Assembly (NCBI GenBank): GCA_905212635.1
Contig: CAJMFH010000039.1
Span: forward strand, 1-19,823
Length of the DNA: 19,823 bases
Direction: 5' to 3'
From: an uncultured Lachnoclostridium sp.
GTDB lineage: Bacteria; Bacillota; Clostridia; Lachnospirales; Lachnospiraceae
Made by a program: the position numbers and the translations under genes. The notes under the pieces were generated by a model. The model had not been told where the DNA came from. It saw only the letters and a program-made list of their open reading frames with translations, and ran no database searches. Position 1 is the stretch's first letter. Each line of letters opens with the position of its first letter. Shown here piece by piece: positions 7,081 to 17,600 of the stretch.

Positions 7081-9456
7081 CTAAAACAAAAATCCTAATG
7101 CATGTACGGCAAATGCAGCCACCCACGCAATCACACATTGCGCCACTACGGTCAAAAATGCGGCTTTATTGCTTCCCATTTCCCTTTTCACGGTAGCAAC
7201 CGCCGCCACACACGGCGTATACAACAAGGTAAATACTAAGAAAACAAATGCCGTAAATGGCGTAAATAACGTATGTATCTGCGATACATCTCCTCCCAGG
7301 AGAACGGTAAGTGTCGATACCACACTTTCTTTGGCTGTAAATCCGGTAATCAATGCCGTGGAAATGCGCCAATCGCCAAAACCAAGCGGTTTAAAAAGCG
7401 GCGCCGCAAGGCTTCCAATTATTGCCAACAAACTTTCGTCCGCTGACGCTGCGACATTAAGCCGAATGTCAAATGTCTGCAGAAACCATATGATGATCGA
7501 TGCCAAAAAGATAATGGTAAATGCTTTTTGGATAAATCCCTTTGCCTTTTCCCAAATCAGCTGCACCACACTTTTGGCAGAGGGAAGGCGGTAATTTGGC
7601 AGTTCCATCACAAACGGCACCGGTTCGCCCTTAAATTTTGTCTTTTTCAAGATCAATGCATATAAAATGCCGCATACAATTCCAAAAAGATACAGTCCGA
7701 CCATCACAAGTGCTTGGTATCTTCGCGGGAAAAATGCACTGATCATCAACGTGTAAATTGGCAATTTTGCACTACAGCTCATAAATGGTGTGAGCAGGAT
7801 CGTCATCTTGCGGTCACGCTCACTCGAAAGCGTACGCGTTGCCATGATAGCAGGCACCGAACAGCCAAATCCAATCAACATCGGCACAAAACTCCGTCCT
7901 GACAATCCCGTCTTTCGCAGCAGTTTGTCCATGACAAATGCCACACGCGCCATATATCCGGTATCTTCCAAAATTGACAGGAAGAAAAACAATGTCACGA
8001 TCGTCGGCAGGAAACTAAGTACACTTCCCACGCCCTGACAGATTCCGGAAACCACCAGATCATGCACAACCGGGTTAATCCGGACTGCCGTAAGACCTTT
8101 GTCAATCCACGAAATCACAGCATCGACACCCAGCGCCATAAGGTCTGACAGCCAGGCTCCGAGAAAATTAAATGTCATCGCAAACACCAATGCCATAATA
8201 CCGATAAAGCACGGAATTGCTGTATATTTCCCAGTCAGTACACGGTCGATCATCATACTTCTGTGATGCTCTTTGCTCTCATGCGGGCGCACAAGTGTCT
8301 TCTTACACAAATTTTCGATAAAAGTAAATCGCATATTGGCAATGGCCGCTTCTCGGTCTAATCCGGTCTCTTTTTCCATCACGGCAATGATCTGCTGAAA
8401 TGCCTGCTTTTTCTCATCGGAAAGCCGCATCTCTTTTTCGATCAGATAATCATTTTCAATCATTTTTGTCGCTGCAAAACGAACCGGAAGTCCTGCTGCC
8501 TTTGCCTCGGGCTCCAGCATATGCACTGCTGCATGAATGCATCGATGCACCGCCCCGATTGGATCCTTTTCCTGATTACTGTCCGGGCAGAAATCAATTC
8601 TTCCCGGCGGCTCCTGAAATTCCGCTACATGCATGGCATGGCTGATAAGTTCATCAATTCCTTCGTTTTTTGCTGCCGAAATCGGCACAACCGGAATCCC
8701 AAGGATTTCCTCTAACTCATTGACTCGCGCGGATCCCCCATTGGCACGCACTTCATCCATCATATTGAGTGCAAGTACCATCGGAATTCCAAGTTCCATC
8801 AGCTGCATCGTCAAACAAAGATTTCGTTCCAGATTTGATGCATCCACAATATTAATAATACCCGTTGGTTTAGAATCCAGCAAAAAATCCCTTGTCACAA
8901 TTTCCTCATTGGAATAAGGGGAAAGGGAATAAATGCCCGGAAGATCTGTCACCGTCGCCTCCTGATGGTTGCGGATCGTACCGTCTTTCCGGTCTACCGT
9001 CACACCCGGAAAATTTCCGACATGCTGATTTGCCCCGGTAAGCTGGTTAAAAAGCGTGGTTTTTCCACAATTTTGATTTCCGGCAAGGGCAAACCGAATC
9101 GGCGTTCCCTTGGGAAGTCTTCTTGCTTCATCTTCTTCTCTTTCTTTTTTTGCTTTTCCCAGTTCTCCTACTCCCGGATGGGGAACTGCCTGATATGCCC
9201 GTTCCTTTTCCGGATTGCAGGTTTCCTCCGGATGGATTCCATCAATCTCGATCTTCTGCGCTTCTTCCAAACGAAGCGTCAGTTCGTAGCCACGAACTTT
9301 AATCTGGACCGGATCCCCCATCGGAGCAATCTTTTGTAAGGTAATCTCTGTACCGGGTGTCAACCCCATATCAAGCAGATGATGGCGAAGTGCTCCCTCG
9401 CCATCTACTGCCTGTATGTAGGCACATTGTCCCGGCTGTAATTCATTCATTCTCAT
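7081..9456 (-). CDS. feoB: Fused FeoA-FeoB ferrous iron transporter
   Basis: This 791-residue protein joins a FeoA-like SH3 domain (about 1-75) to a complete FeoB through a charged linker (about 76-117). The GTPase motifs are all present: G1 GNQNCGKT (126-133), G2 in VGNFPGVTV, G3 DLPG (171-174), G4 NMMD (231-234), and G5 SAAKNEG (from 260). The membrane part carries both Gate regions, including GFGCSVPAIM with the conserved Cys and TPCVAAVATVKREMG. The known role is Fe2+ uptake across the membrane under anaerobic conditions. Three ATG-proximal options exist; none has a clear ribosome binding site, which suggests translational coupling to thrH, whose stop is 14 bases upstream. I kept the first ATG; the ATG at codon 3 is possible. 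No feoC follows. I see no Fur-like operator. Confidence 0.95.
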   Translation of the reverse strand: MRMNELQPGQCAYIQAVDGEGALRHHLLDMGLTPGTEITLQKIAPMGDPVQIKVRGYELTLRLEEAQKIEIDGIHPEETCNPEKERAYQAVPHPGVGELGKAKKEREEDEARRLPKGTPIRFALAGNQNCGKTTLFNQLTGANQHVGNFPGVTVDRKDGTIRNHQEATVTDLPGIYSLSPYSNEEIVTRDFLLDSKPTGIINIVDASNLERNLCLTMQLMELGIPMVLALNMMDEVRANGGSARVNELEEILGIPVVPISAAKNEGIDELISHAMHVAEFQEPPGRIDFCPDSNQEKDPIGAVHRCIHAAVHMLEPEAKAAGLPVRFAATKMIENDYLIEKEMRLSDEKKQAFQQIIAVMEKETGLDREAAIANMRFTFIENLCKKTLVRPHESKEHHRSMMIDRVLTGKYTAIPCFIGIMALVFAMTFNFLGAWLSDLMALGVDAVISWIDKGLTAVRINPVVHDLVVSGICQGVGSVLSFLPTIVTLFFFLSILEDTGYMARVAFVMDKLLRKTGLSGRSFVPMLIGFGCSVPAIMATRTLSSERDRKMTILLTPFMSCSAKLPIYTLMISAFFPRRYQALVMVGLYLFGIVCGILYALILKKTKFKGEPVPFVMELPNYRLPSAKSVVQLIWEKAKGFIQKAFTIIFLASIIIWFLQTFDIRLNVAASADESLLAIIGSLAAPLFKPLGFGDWRISTALITGFTAKESVVSTLTVLLGGDVSQIHTLFTPFTAFVFLVFTLLYTPCVAAVATVKREMGSNKAAFLTVVAQCVIAWVAAFAVHALGFLF

Positions 9457-9470
9457 TTTATTCTACTATT

Positions 9471-10070
9471 CTACAATACTTCCTTAATCGCAGCCATCAG
9501 TTCGTCATATGTCTCATACGCCGGAAGCTGTGGATATTCTGCCTTGATTGCATCCGTGCTCTTAAACAAAAATCCGGCTTTACTTGCAAGAATCATTCCG
9601 ATATCATTGTGGCTGTCTCCACTTGCGATCGTATCGTAGCCGATGGACTGAAGTGCCTTTACTGTCGTCAGTTTTGACTGTTCGCAGCGCATCTTAAATC
9701 CTGTAATTTCGCCATCTTCTGCCACAACAAGTTCATTGCAGAATATCGTCGGATATCCTAATTTTTTCATAAGCGGCCCGGCAAACTGGGAAAATGTATC
9801 GCTGATGATGATAACCTGTGTCATGCTGCGAAGTTCATCCAAAAACTCTTTGGCTCCCGGGATCGGATCGATCGTTGCGATGGTTTCCTGAATCTCCTTC
9901 AAGCCAAGTCCATGCTCTTTCAAAATTCCAAGTCTGAAATTCATCAATTTATCATAATCCGGTTCGTCTCTCGTCGTCTTTTTCAATTCCGGAATCCCTG
10001 TCGCCTCGCTAAATGCGATCCAGATCTCCGGCACCAAAACTCCCTCTAAGTCCAAACATACGATTTCCAT
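9471..10070 (-). CDS. thrH: ThrH-type HAD phosphatase (phosphoserine phosphatase / homoserine phosphotransferase)
   Basis: This is a complete HAD-superfamily enzyme of 199 residues, the usual ThrH length. Motif I is DLEGVLVPE (Asp7 nucleophile; Glu9 replaces the usual second Asp, a ThrH hallmark). Motif II is SDTF (Ser90-Asp91), Lys133 fits motif III's lysine, and GDSHND (151-156) is the Mg2+-binding motif. Characterised ThrH dephosphorylates phosphoserine and can move phosphate to homoserine, linking serine and threonine synthesis. It is cytoplasmic. The ATG has GGAGG nine bases upstream. A strong promoter lies about 75 bases before the gene, and feoAB follows 14 bases after its stop, so they are probably cotranscribed. 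Why an amino-acid enzyme is paired with iron uptake is unclear. The exact substrate is inferred from family similarity. Confidence 0.92.
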   Translation of the reverse strand: MEIVCLDLEGVLVPEIWIAFSEATGIPELKKTTRDEPDYDKLMNFRLGILKEHGLGLKEIQETIATIDPIPGAKEFLDELRSMTQVIIISDTFSQFAGPLMKKLGYPTIFCNELVVAEDGEITGFKMRCEQSKLTTVKALQSIGYDTIASGDSHNDIGMILASKAGFLFKSTDAIKAEYPQLPAYETYDELMAAIKEVL

Positions 10071-10143
10071 TTTCCGTTACCTCCGTACTTTCCATTTTTC
10101 AAATAATAGTAATCCAGTCAGATCCTCTGACCATAACATCACT

Positions 10144-10172
10144 ATTATAAAATATCCCGCGTACTTTGACAA
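10144..10172 (-). promoter_or_regulatory. Sigma-A promoter for thrH-feoAB
   Basis: On the minus strand, TTGTCA (10167-10172) and TATAAT (10144-10149) are separated by 17 bases, a near-consensus housekeeping promoter. It lies in the 170-base gap between the glycosyltransferase and thrH. I found no palindrome resembling a Fur box around it, and no clear terminator for the upstream operon, so readthrough is possible. Confidence 0.75.
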
Positions 10173-10240
10173 GCACATATGTGATTTTCCTGCACTTTTT
10201 GTAGAAAAACAAAGAAAGCAGAGGACATTTTCCACTTATT

Positions 10241-11140
10241 TCACAGTTCTTCCAGCTTCCCACGATAATATTGATAATGCTCTGACAAAATTTTGTCGGC
10301 ATTCCACGGCTTTCTGTGTCCTACGTAATGAATCACAGCCGGATCTTCACGCCGGAGGTCGGCATACAGTTCTTCACTGTAACGGTTTCCACTTTGAAGC
10401 TGTTCTGCCACGCAGGTCATATAGTTCCAGCGGATATCGAGCGGAAGCACCCTGCTATCAAACAGCATATTGAGGACATCCTGATCGCTGAATGTGTATT
10501 TGTGTCTGGCAAGCAGCTCATAGATTTGCGGCATTGTAATTCTCTGTCTTGCCTTTTCCAGATCCAGCAAAAGGACACCGGAGTTAAAATAATCTTCCGG
10601 ATGCTGCATTCCCAGTCCGTCGGTCCGGTAGTTATCCACATTATAAGGGTAATCATCGAGATACACCGCGCGCCTCGTCTTTGAAAGCACCCGGAAATCC
10701 TCCGAACGCACTGCCGCCACTTCCTTCTCTCCGAGTTCTGTGTCAAACAATCTGCCTACATCCTCCAGAAAGATCATATCGCAGTCCAGATACAGCATTT
10801 TCCCATAATTTGTAAACATATTGTCAAACAGATACAGACGGTAATTGATCGCCGCCGTATAGTACGCATTGGCAGTTTTCGGAAAGTGGTCGCGAACCGG
10901 CGCAATATCGATAAAACGGATCTGCACGCCCTGTTCGCCTTCTGCCAGCCGCAGTATCCGTGCTTTCGCCTCTTCCGAAAAATTTTCATACAGTATCAAA
11001 ATGTCATATAACCGCATTTTATCCCGGTTACATAGAAGCGAATACAGGGCGGTGCGGAGTGGCTCCGCATACCCTTCATCGCTTACAAAACAGATATTTA
11101 CCGGCGTTCCAAACGCCGTCTGAAGTGGATACTCTTCCAT
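10241..11140 (-). CDS. Glycosyltransferase family 8 protein
   Basis: This 299-residue cytoplasmic enzyme has the GT8 layout. An N-terminal nucleotide-sugar fold begins with PVNICFVSDEGY. The metal-binding DxD is DCD (119-121) in LYLDCDMIFLED, FNSGVLLLDL follows (185-194), then SDQDVLN (218-224), and HYVGHRKPW (271-279) supplies the usual C-terminal histidine. GT8 enzymes move glucose or galactose from UDP-sugars with retention. The ATG at 11140 has AGGAG five bases upstream. The same frame stays open to 11338 inside the preceding gene, but that part is only an off-frame reading of the surface protein tail. The gene follows the last surface-protein gene by 11 bases, so it is almost certainly in that operon. 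Its acceptor may be those proteins or a cell-wall glycan; sequence cannot tell. Confidence 0.92.
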   Translation of the reverse strand: MEEYPLQTAFGTPVNICFVSDEGYAEPLRTALYSLLCNRDKMRLYDILILYENFSEEAKARILRLAEGEQGVQIRFIDIAPVRDHFPKTANAYYTAAINYRLYLFDNMFTNYGKMLYLDCDMIFLEDVGRLFDTELGEKEVAAVRSEDFRVLSKTRRAVYLDDYPYNVDNYRTDGLGMQHPEDYFNSGVLLLDLEKARQRITMPQIYELLARHKYTFSDQDVLNMLFDSRVLPLDIRWNYMTCVAEQLQSGNRYSEELYADLRREDPAVIHYVGHRKPWNADKILSEHYQYYRGKLEEL

Positions 11141-11151
11141 GGTTTCTCCTT

Positions 11152-14100
11152 TTAGTCTGTTACGATCTTTTGTTTTCCACCGATTCCACGCTTTTTCAGC
11201 CATTTTTTGTATGCCTTTTTCTTTGCTTTTGGCACTTTCACAACGGCTTTTTTGTGAATCTTTGCAAATGCTTTTGCACCGACGGTTTTCGCCGTTAATT
11301 TGGTGGTTTGGATCGTAACCTTTTTCAGGTTTACGCATTTATAAAATGCTTTTGCCCCTATCTTCTCGATATCTGCTCCGATCACAACCGTTTTCAGTTT
11401 TTTATTGCCGGCAAATGCTTTTTCCGCAATTGCTGTCACTTTATAGTTCACACCATCCACTTTTACCGTCTTCGGAATTACAACCGTTTTTGCTTTCTTT
11501 TTGGCTGCACTCTTTGTCAGTTCGACTTCCGGTATTTTGCCGGAAGTGTCGGTTACTTTGTAGGTGTCGCCTTTTTTTGACACAATCTTCGTTCCTGTTG
11601 TCTCCGGTGCCTTGGTAGCTGACGGTACTTTGGTTTCGCCCGGTGCAATGACGGATTTGTCGCTTGGTGCCGGTGTCGCGGTAGATTTGTTACCCTCTGA
11701 CGGATCAGCCGAAGGGACGCTTCCCGGATTCGTGCCTGCCGGCGTTGCTGTCGGACCTGCCGATGGCACAACGGATGGACTTACGGTCGGGGTCGCCGTC
11801 GGGGCCGCTGACGGACTTGCCATCGGGGTTGCCGTCGGTGTCGCCGTCGGAGTGGCTTTAATCGTATACATCACTTCGGCCACTGCGTCGCCCATTGTCA
11901 CAGACGCTTTGATCGTTCCTGCGCTTGTCAGATCGGTCGACGGTTTGCCGTCTCTCGTATAGACAATTTTCGCATCAACGTCTGTCTCTGCTTCCTTCCA
12001 CGTATCACTGTACGTCTTATTTAATACGACTTTGTGTTCTTTTCCATCATATGTCGCATCTTCTGCCGTCAATGTCATCGTTACTCTATGCGAAGAATCA
12101 TCCGTACATACGCCGGTCAGTACATTTCCCTCTGCCGTATAATTCAGTTTATGCCGTGGTGTATCCGGCAGCCTGGTATTGGAATATCCCATCGTCTTAC
12201 AGCCCTGATACCCATAATAAACGGTTCCGTGGGAAGTATCTGCCACAGGAGCGGCATCCTGCTCTGCGTCGTTGTCAATATTCTGATACCAGATCTGGCT
12301 TCCGTCCGTCACGCCCTTGTTTAACAGGCTGCACACTTCGCCGGAAGCAAACTGCTCTGCCGTCTTTGCGGCATCTCCGGACCCCACCTCTGCCTCATAA
12401 TATGTATTTTCGATCGTACTATACGGAAATTCGTGGGCAAGCGGCCAGGTCACTCCCTCTCCATCAAAAGTAATATCGCTGGCAAAACATCCCCGGATCG
12501 TACCAAAGTTTCCACCGACGAGAGCACCGTATTCCATTACTTTACCATAAATAGAATTTTCCTTTTGCGCCACGGTTTCAATCACAGCACTTTCCACCGA
12601 ACAATTTTCAACGATTCCATAATTGTCTCCACAGACAATCCCCTGACGAGTATGCTTACCACCATAGCATTTATCTGATATATTCTTAACGTGTACGTTT
12701 TTAATTGTGCCAAAATTTTGCGGTGTGATAACCTCATAACCCGTATCGGACCTTCTCACATTTGAAATGGTATGGTTATTTCCATCGAAAACGCCATAAT
12801 ACTTCGTCCATCCAAGCAAACCAGGGAGGTAGGTGCGCACCTTATTATAATCAAAATCTGCATCCAGAAGAACATTGATTGTATTATCTATTTGCATCAT
12901 GTTCTGAATCTGTATTACATCCTTTTCCGATTGCAATTTCACATACCACTCGCCATTTTTTTGAACGGATGGCACTCGCTCCAATACAATATTGTTCCCT
13001 GACGGTATCGGATCTCCCGGATAAAATATACCGTAAAAATAATCATCCTTTTCCCACATATACATGCTATCTGACGGCACCATCTCTCCGGCAAATGGTT
13101 TCCCGTCCAAAGTTACCGTGCTGCTCTTTTTTAGTGTGAGTTCCGAGCTGCTTTCAATGCGAATCTCCGAAAGCTGCTCCCCGTTGTCATCAACATACGT
13201 ATAATAATTTTTGCCGTCATAGTATTCTGACTTCATCGTAAAACCGTCAACTGCCTGAATCTCTTTTTTCCCGATCGGCGTACCATCTTCTTCTGTCAAT
13301 TTTAATGTGACATCGTGAACAACCGGTGAATTTTCCGTATCTGCCACCATCGTTCTTTTTTGATTTTCACTGTCATACTCATAATTGAATTTATACAGCG
13401 TACCATTTTTCATCTTAATCAAATTGGAACAACACGGAAGTGCGGCATTCTTCCATTCTCCGTCCGATGTCGTCTGTATCCCCTCGACCGGGTAACCATT
13501 GACCTCTTCCACATCTGCATTTTTCGGAAGGCCTGTCAGATCAAAAAGCTTTGTCTCATTTCCATACGCATCCAACGTATCCTCAAGCACAAATCCATCA
13601 CCCGGTTTAAGATTTCCACCGATAATATGTGTACTCGGAGAAGAAAATGCCACGACATCCCAAGGAGTTGTTTGAAGCCATCTTATCTGGATATTTCCTC
13701 CACTAACTTGTATATTTCTGTATGCCTCAAATAAGCTTTGCTTACCATACATTGCATCAAAGTTTTGATCCCAGATTCCTCCGGCAATGGTAATGTCATT
13801 TGCTAACACCACCGTACTCACATCCGCGTACCGGCATGTTGATGCAATCTTCCCCCCGGTCATTATAAACTTGTCGATAGACTTGATGTATCCCGTGACA
13901 TCAAGGTTTCCACCCTCGACCGTCAGGCTGCCAGCCGGCTGTATCGCGCCAGTCATATTACCACAAATTACCATTTTACCTTCACCTGGGTTTTTCTCAT
14001 CTGCCCTCGGTGTAAGTTTTAAGACCGCCTCGCTGTCTTTTACCGTCATTTTCCCGGTCACTCGAATAACCGGATTTTCCTCTGCCCCCGCAGACATCAG

Positions 14101-14652
14101 TTCTGAATCTGACTCGACGTAAATATTGGCATTTCCAAAAATATCCATCACCGGAAATATTGGATTATATATGATACTTGTCCTTTGTGAACACACCGCA
14201 TACTTGGTTTGATTCTTTATCGTCGCCCCATCAAAGGTGATATTTGCCTCGACTCCCTCTGCCACTGTGATATGAGTATCGATCAACTCACCATTGATCT
14301 CATTGCTTCCCGTAATCTTATAATTTCCATTTTCTGTAATATTGATCTCGATGACTTTTACCGTCATTTTCTCGCCATAGTAATCCATAAACGTTTTATT
14401 CGTTATAAGGGATGCTGCATTTGACAGATCATACGTAGTCACGTTTTCCTCTGGCATCGTAAGCGCCTTCATTTCCCCGGCCTTCGTCTGTCCTTTCGCA
14501 TGCGCATCGGTATACGTCGCAAATGGAATACTCGTAACCAGCGTCGCCGCCAATGCCACGATGCTGATCACTTTCTTTGCCCGTCTGCGGAGGGATCCCC
14601 GCAGATTTCGGTTTTGCCGGTTCCGGTTATAAAAATAACTTTCTCTAATCAT
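11152..14652 (-). CDS. Large secreted repeat protein, copy 1 (GLUG-like repeats, Pro/Thr stalk, LRR_5 tail)
   Basis: This is a complete secreted protein of 1166 residues. A basic n-region (RRRAKK) and hydrophobic stretch form a signal peptide with likely cleavage after TDAHA. Next comes a beta-strand-rich region (about 55-400) containing NGELIDTHITVAEGVEANITF, like carbohydrate-binding or beta-helix domains. GLUG-like repeats follow at about 600-780 (NFGTIKNVHV, NYGIVENCSV, NFGTIRGCF), then an Ig/MBG-like module (about 850-930, YDGKEHKVVLNKTYSD). A stalk of repeated PTATP/SPSA units (about 931-1020) leads to a BspA-type leucine-rich tail ending VPKAKKKAYKKWLKKRG. I see no LPXTG, SLH or membrane anchor. 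The ATG at 14652 has GGAGGG four bases upstream; an ATG at 14664 overlaps that site and is rejected. It is probably a surface adhesin or glycan-binding protein, but its function is unknown. Confidence 0.88.
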   Translation of the reverse strand: MIRESYFYNRNRQNRNLRGSLRRRAKKVISIVALAATLVTSIPFATYTDAHAKGQTKAGEMKALTMPEENVTTYDLSNAASLITNKTFMDYYGEKMTVKVIEINITENGNYKITGSNEINGELIDTHITVAEGVEANITFDGATIKNQTKYAVCSQRTSIIYNPIFPVMDIFGNANIYVESDSELMSAGAEENPVIRVTGKMTVKDSEAVLKLTPRADEKNPGEGKMVICGNMTGAIQPAGSLTVEGGNLDVTGYIKSIDKFIMTGGKIASTCRYADVSTVVLANDITIAGGIWDQNFDAMYGKQSLFEAYRNIQVSGGNIQIRWLQTTPWDVVAFSSPSTHIIGGNLKPGDGFVLEDTLDAYGNETKLFDLTGLPKNADVEEVNGYPVEGIQTTSDGEWKNAALPCCSNLIKMKNGTLYKFNYEYDSENQKRTMVADTENSPVVHDVTLKLTEEDGTPIGKKEIQAVDGFTMKSEYYDGKNYYTYVDDNGEQLSEIRIESSSELTLKKSSTVTLDGKPFAGEMVPSDSMYMWEKDDYFYGIFYPGDPIPSGNNIVLERVPSVQKNGEWYVKLQSEKDVIQIQNMMQIDNTINVLLDADFDYNKVRTYLPGLLGWTKYYGVFDGNNHTISNVRRSDTGYEVITPQNFGTIKNVHVKNISDKCYGGKHTRQGIVCGDNYGIVENCSVESAVIETVAQKENSIYGKVMEYGALVGGNFGTIRGCFASDITFDGEGVTWPLAHEFPYSTIENTYYEAEVGSGDAAKTAEQFASGEVCSLLNKGVTDGSQIWYQNIDNDAEQDAAPVADTSHGTVYYGYQGCKTMGYSNTRLPDTPRHKLNYTAEGNVLTGVCTDDSSHRVTMTLTAEDATYDGKEHKVVLNKTYSDTWKEAETDVDAKIVYTRDGKPSTDLTSAGTIKASVTMGDAVAEVMYTIKATPTATPTATPMASPSAAPTATPTVSPSVVPSAGPTATPAGTNPGSVPSADPSEGNKSTATPAPSDKSVIAPGETKVPSATKAPETTGTKIVSKKGDTYKVTDTSGKIPEVELTKSAAKKKAKTVVIPKTVKVDGVNYKVTAIAEKAFAGNKKLKTVVIGADIEKIGAKAFYKCVNLKKVTIQTTKLTAKTVGAKAFAKIHKKAVVKVPKAKKKAYKKWLKKRGIGGKQKIVTD
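11742..11860 (-). repeat. Short tandem repeats encoding the PTATP/SPSA stalk of copy 1
   Basis: Units close to GTCGCCGTCGG on the plus strand recur with small changes, coding for alternating Pro-Thr-Ala-Thr and Pro-Ser-Ala units. Such in-frame repeats change length by slippage without breaking the gene. The matching stalks of copies 2 and 3 have different lengths. Confidence 0.6.
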
Positions 14653-14693
14653 ATTTCCCTCCATCGTTATCGGTTATGTTCTCTCGTTCCGGA

Positions 14694-17600
14694 TCACATC
14701 CCCGTAATCTTCTGTTTTCCGCCGATTCCACGCTTTTTCAGCCATTTTTTGTATTCTGCCTTCTTGGCTTTTGGCACTCCCACAACGGCTTTTTTGTGAA
14801 TCTTTGCAAATGCTTTTGTGCCAACGGTCTTTGCCGTTAAGCCGGTAGATTCGATCGTAACGGACTTCAGATTCGGACAATTATAAAATGCTTTTACCCC
14901 GATTTTCTCAATCTCTGCTCCGATCACAACCTTTTTCAGGTTTTTACTGCCGGCAAATGCTTCTTTCGCGATCGATGTCACTTTATACTTTACGCCGTCA
15001 ATTTTTACCGTCTTCGGAATGACAACGGTTTTTGCTTTCTTTTTCGCGGCACTCTTTGTCAGTTTGACCTCCGGTGTCTTGCCGGAAGTGTCCGTTACTT
15101 TGTAGGTGTCGCCTTTTTTTGACTTTACTTTTGTTCCCTCTGCCTGTGGTGCCTTTGTGGCTTTCGGTGCTTTGGTTTCGCCCGGTGTTTCGTTTGGTGC
15201 AACACTCGGTTTATCGCTTGGTACCGGTGTCTCGGCTATTTTGTCGCCCGATGGCACATTCGCCGAAGGAGTGTTTTCCGGATTTGGATTTGCCGATGCT
15301 GGTGCAGCCGGACTTATCGTCGGTACTGCGGATGGACTTGCGGTCGGTGCCGGGGTCGGCACTTCTTTGATTGTATACGTCACTTCAATCACTGCGTCGC
15401 CCATCGTGACAGACGCTTTGATCGTTCCTGCACTCGTCAGATCGGTTGTCGGTTTGCCGTCTCTTGTGTAGACGATTTCTGCGTCGGCTTCTGCCTCGCC
15501 CCACGCATCACTGTATGTCTTATCTAATACGGCTTTGTGTTCTTTTCCATCATAAACGATATCTTCTGCCGTCAATGTCATCGTTACCGTATGCGAAGGA
15601 TCTGCTTTGCAAACCCCTGTCAGCACATTGTTTTCAGCAGTATAGTTTACTTCATGGGATGGTGTATCCGGCAGTTCGGTATTGGAATATGCCTTTGTAC
15701 ATCCCTGATAGCCGCTGTATACCGTTCCATGGGAAGTTCCATGCGAACGATCCGGCACCGGAAGCGCATCTTTTTCTGCGTCATTGTCAATGTTCTGATA
15801 CCAGTACTGGCTTCCATCCGTCACTCCCTGATTCAAAAGGCTGCACACTTCACCGAACTTAAACTGCGCTGCTGTCTTTGCGACCTCTCCGGACTCCACA
15901 TCTGCCTGATAATACACATTTTCCAGTTTACTCTGTGAAAAATCCTGTGCAATCGGATAGCTGACTCCATCTCCGCTAAATGTGACGCCACTTGCAAAAC
16001 ATCCGCGGATCGTACCGAAGTTTGCACCGGCAAGAGCACCGTATACATTCAGTCCTTTGACCAATTCTTTCGTTGGTCCACTGTACTGATTCTCCCCTAA
16101 CGTTTCAATCTCACAAGTTTCAACCGAACAATTTTCGATGGTTCCATAGTTATTTCCACAGATAATACCGCTTCGCGACCAATTCGAATCAGGTTCCTGA
16201 ATGCGAATATTATTAAAATGCACATTTTTGATCACACCATAATTTCGTTCGGGAAGCACATACAACTTTCTGCACTCCATATTTTTAATTACATGACCAT
16301 CTCCGTCAAAGATACCATAATACTCCGGGTTACCATAGTTAGAGATCAGGCTTTCTGCATCTTCGCCTTCAAAATCCAAGTCATTCACTAACACAACATT
16401 TAACGAATTATTGTTATAAATCTGGTTTCGGATCCACCACATCTTATCCGGGCTTCCAAACTCCACAAACCATTTGCCCTCTCTTTTTTGGGATGGGATG
16501 GTTACCAGTCGTGTATCCTCCTTCATGACGTCTCCCGGATAAGCCAAGTCAGTACATTGTGTCCATTTCTCTCCGCCATCCGGAAGTATTCCATATATAT
16601 GTTCTGCTTCCGGAATCACATTTCCCTCAATCTTGGTTCCATCTATGGTAACAGTAACCGTCTTTTTCTTAAGCGTCAGTTCTGTATTGCTTTCGCTTAT
16701 GATAAACGGATTTGTATCCGTAACCACTTCGCCGTTTGCATCCAGGCACTCATAGAAATCCACTCCATCAAAATACTGCCCCTGTATCGTGAAATCATCG
16801 GCAAGTTTAACGGTTTTTTTCGTCGTGCTGCCATCTTCATTGATAAATTTCAGTGTAACATTGTATACTTTCGTGTCCGTATCCGGCTCCATTGATTCGG
16901 TGTCCGCTGCATATTTATACTTATAAAGATTTTTATCGTTTTCGATTTCAATAACATTGACATTGCACTCGTCCGCCAGCAGTATATTCTCCAGTTCTCC
17001 TTTGGATGTTGTTGTTAAATCCGCCCTCGGCACACCATTAATTGCCTTCACTTTGGCATTAGCCGGCAAATTTTTAAGAGTAAACGATTTCGATTGCAGC
17101 CTGTTTGCATACGCATCACAAGCATAAGAAATATCCATATTGTCATGCCGTATCGTCCCCTTTATGATGCGGATTCCGACACCGTCGAACGCACGACAGG
17201 AACCACCAGCCTCTTTTCCCCGGAGCAGGTTCAGACTTCCGCCGGAAACCGTGATGCTGTCATACGCCCCTATCACCCCTAAAGGCGTCGCCTCCTCTTG
17301 CGTGTGTTCCCATACACCCCCGTGAATATTGATGTCCTTCGCCAAAATAACCTGACCTTCATCCACTTTAGACGTAATCGTTCCTCCGGTCATTGTAAAT
17401 TGATCTACATTATAGATTCTTCCGGTAAAATCCAGTTTTCCCCCATTGATTGTTACGTTTCCCCACTTTCCTTTTTTATATCCACAGATCACCTGGTTCT
17501 GCGAATATACGCCCTCACCACTTCCCGTGGCAAGTTTCAGACTTCCCGTGCCTTCCTTTAAGGTCATCTGCCCGGTTACGCAGATCACCGGGTTTTCCGT

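Noticed and set aside
10071..10240. A terminator after the glycosyltransferase
   Set aside because: Only weak A/T pairings and an imperfect CCTCTGC/GCAGG match are present, without a T-tract after a stable stem.
11141..11338. An N-terminal extension of the glycosyltransferase into the preceding gene
   Set aside because: The frame is open, but it is an off-frame reading of the LRR_5 tail. The same off-frame peptide appears at the ends of copies 2 and 3, where no GT8 follows, and the ATG at 11140 has its own AGGAG.
11564..11962. Plus-strand open frames rich in Gly, Val, Ala and Asp opposite the stalk regions
   Set aside because: They are the antisense of Pro/Thr/Ala codon repeats, which lack stop codons by composition. 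They have no start signals of their own.
14674..14880. A small conserved protein overlapping the 3' ends of surface genes 2 and 3
   Set aside because: Its conservation follows from the identical DNA of the main frame. There is no ribosome binding site or family match, and the sequence is Lys/Arg/Ser-rich shadow.
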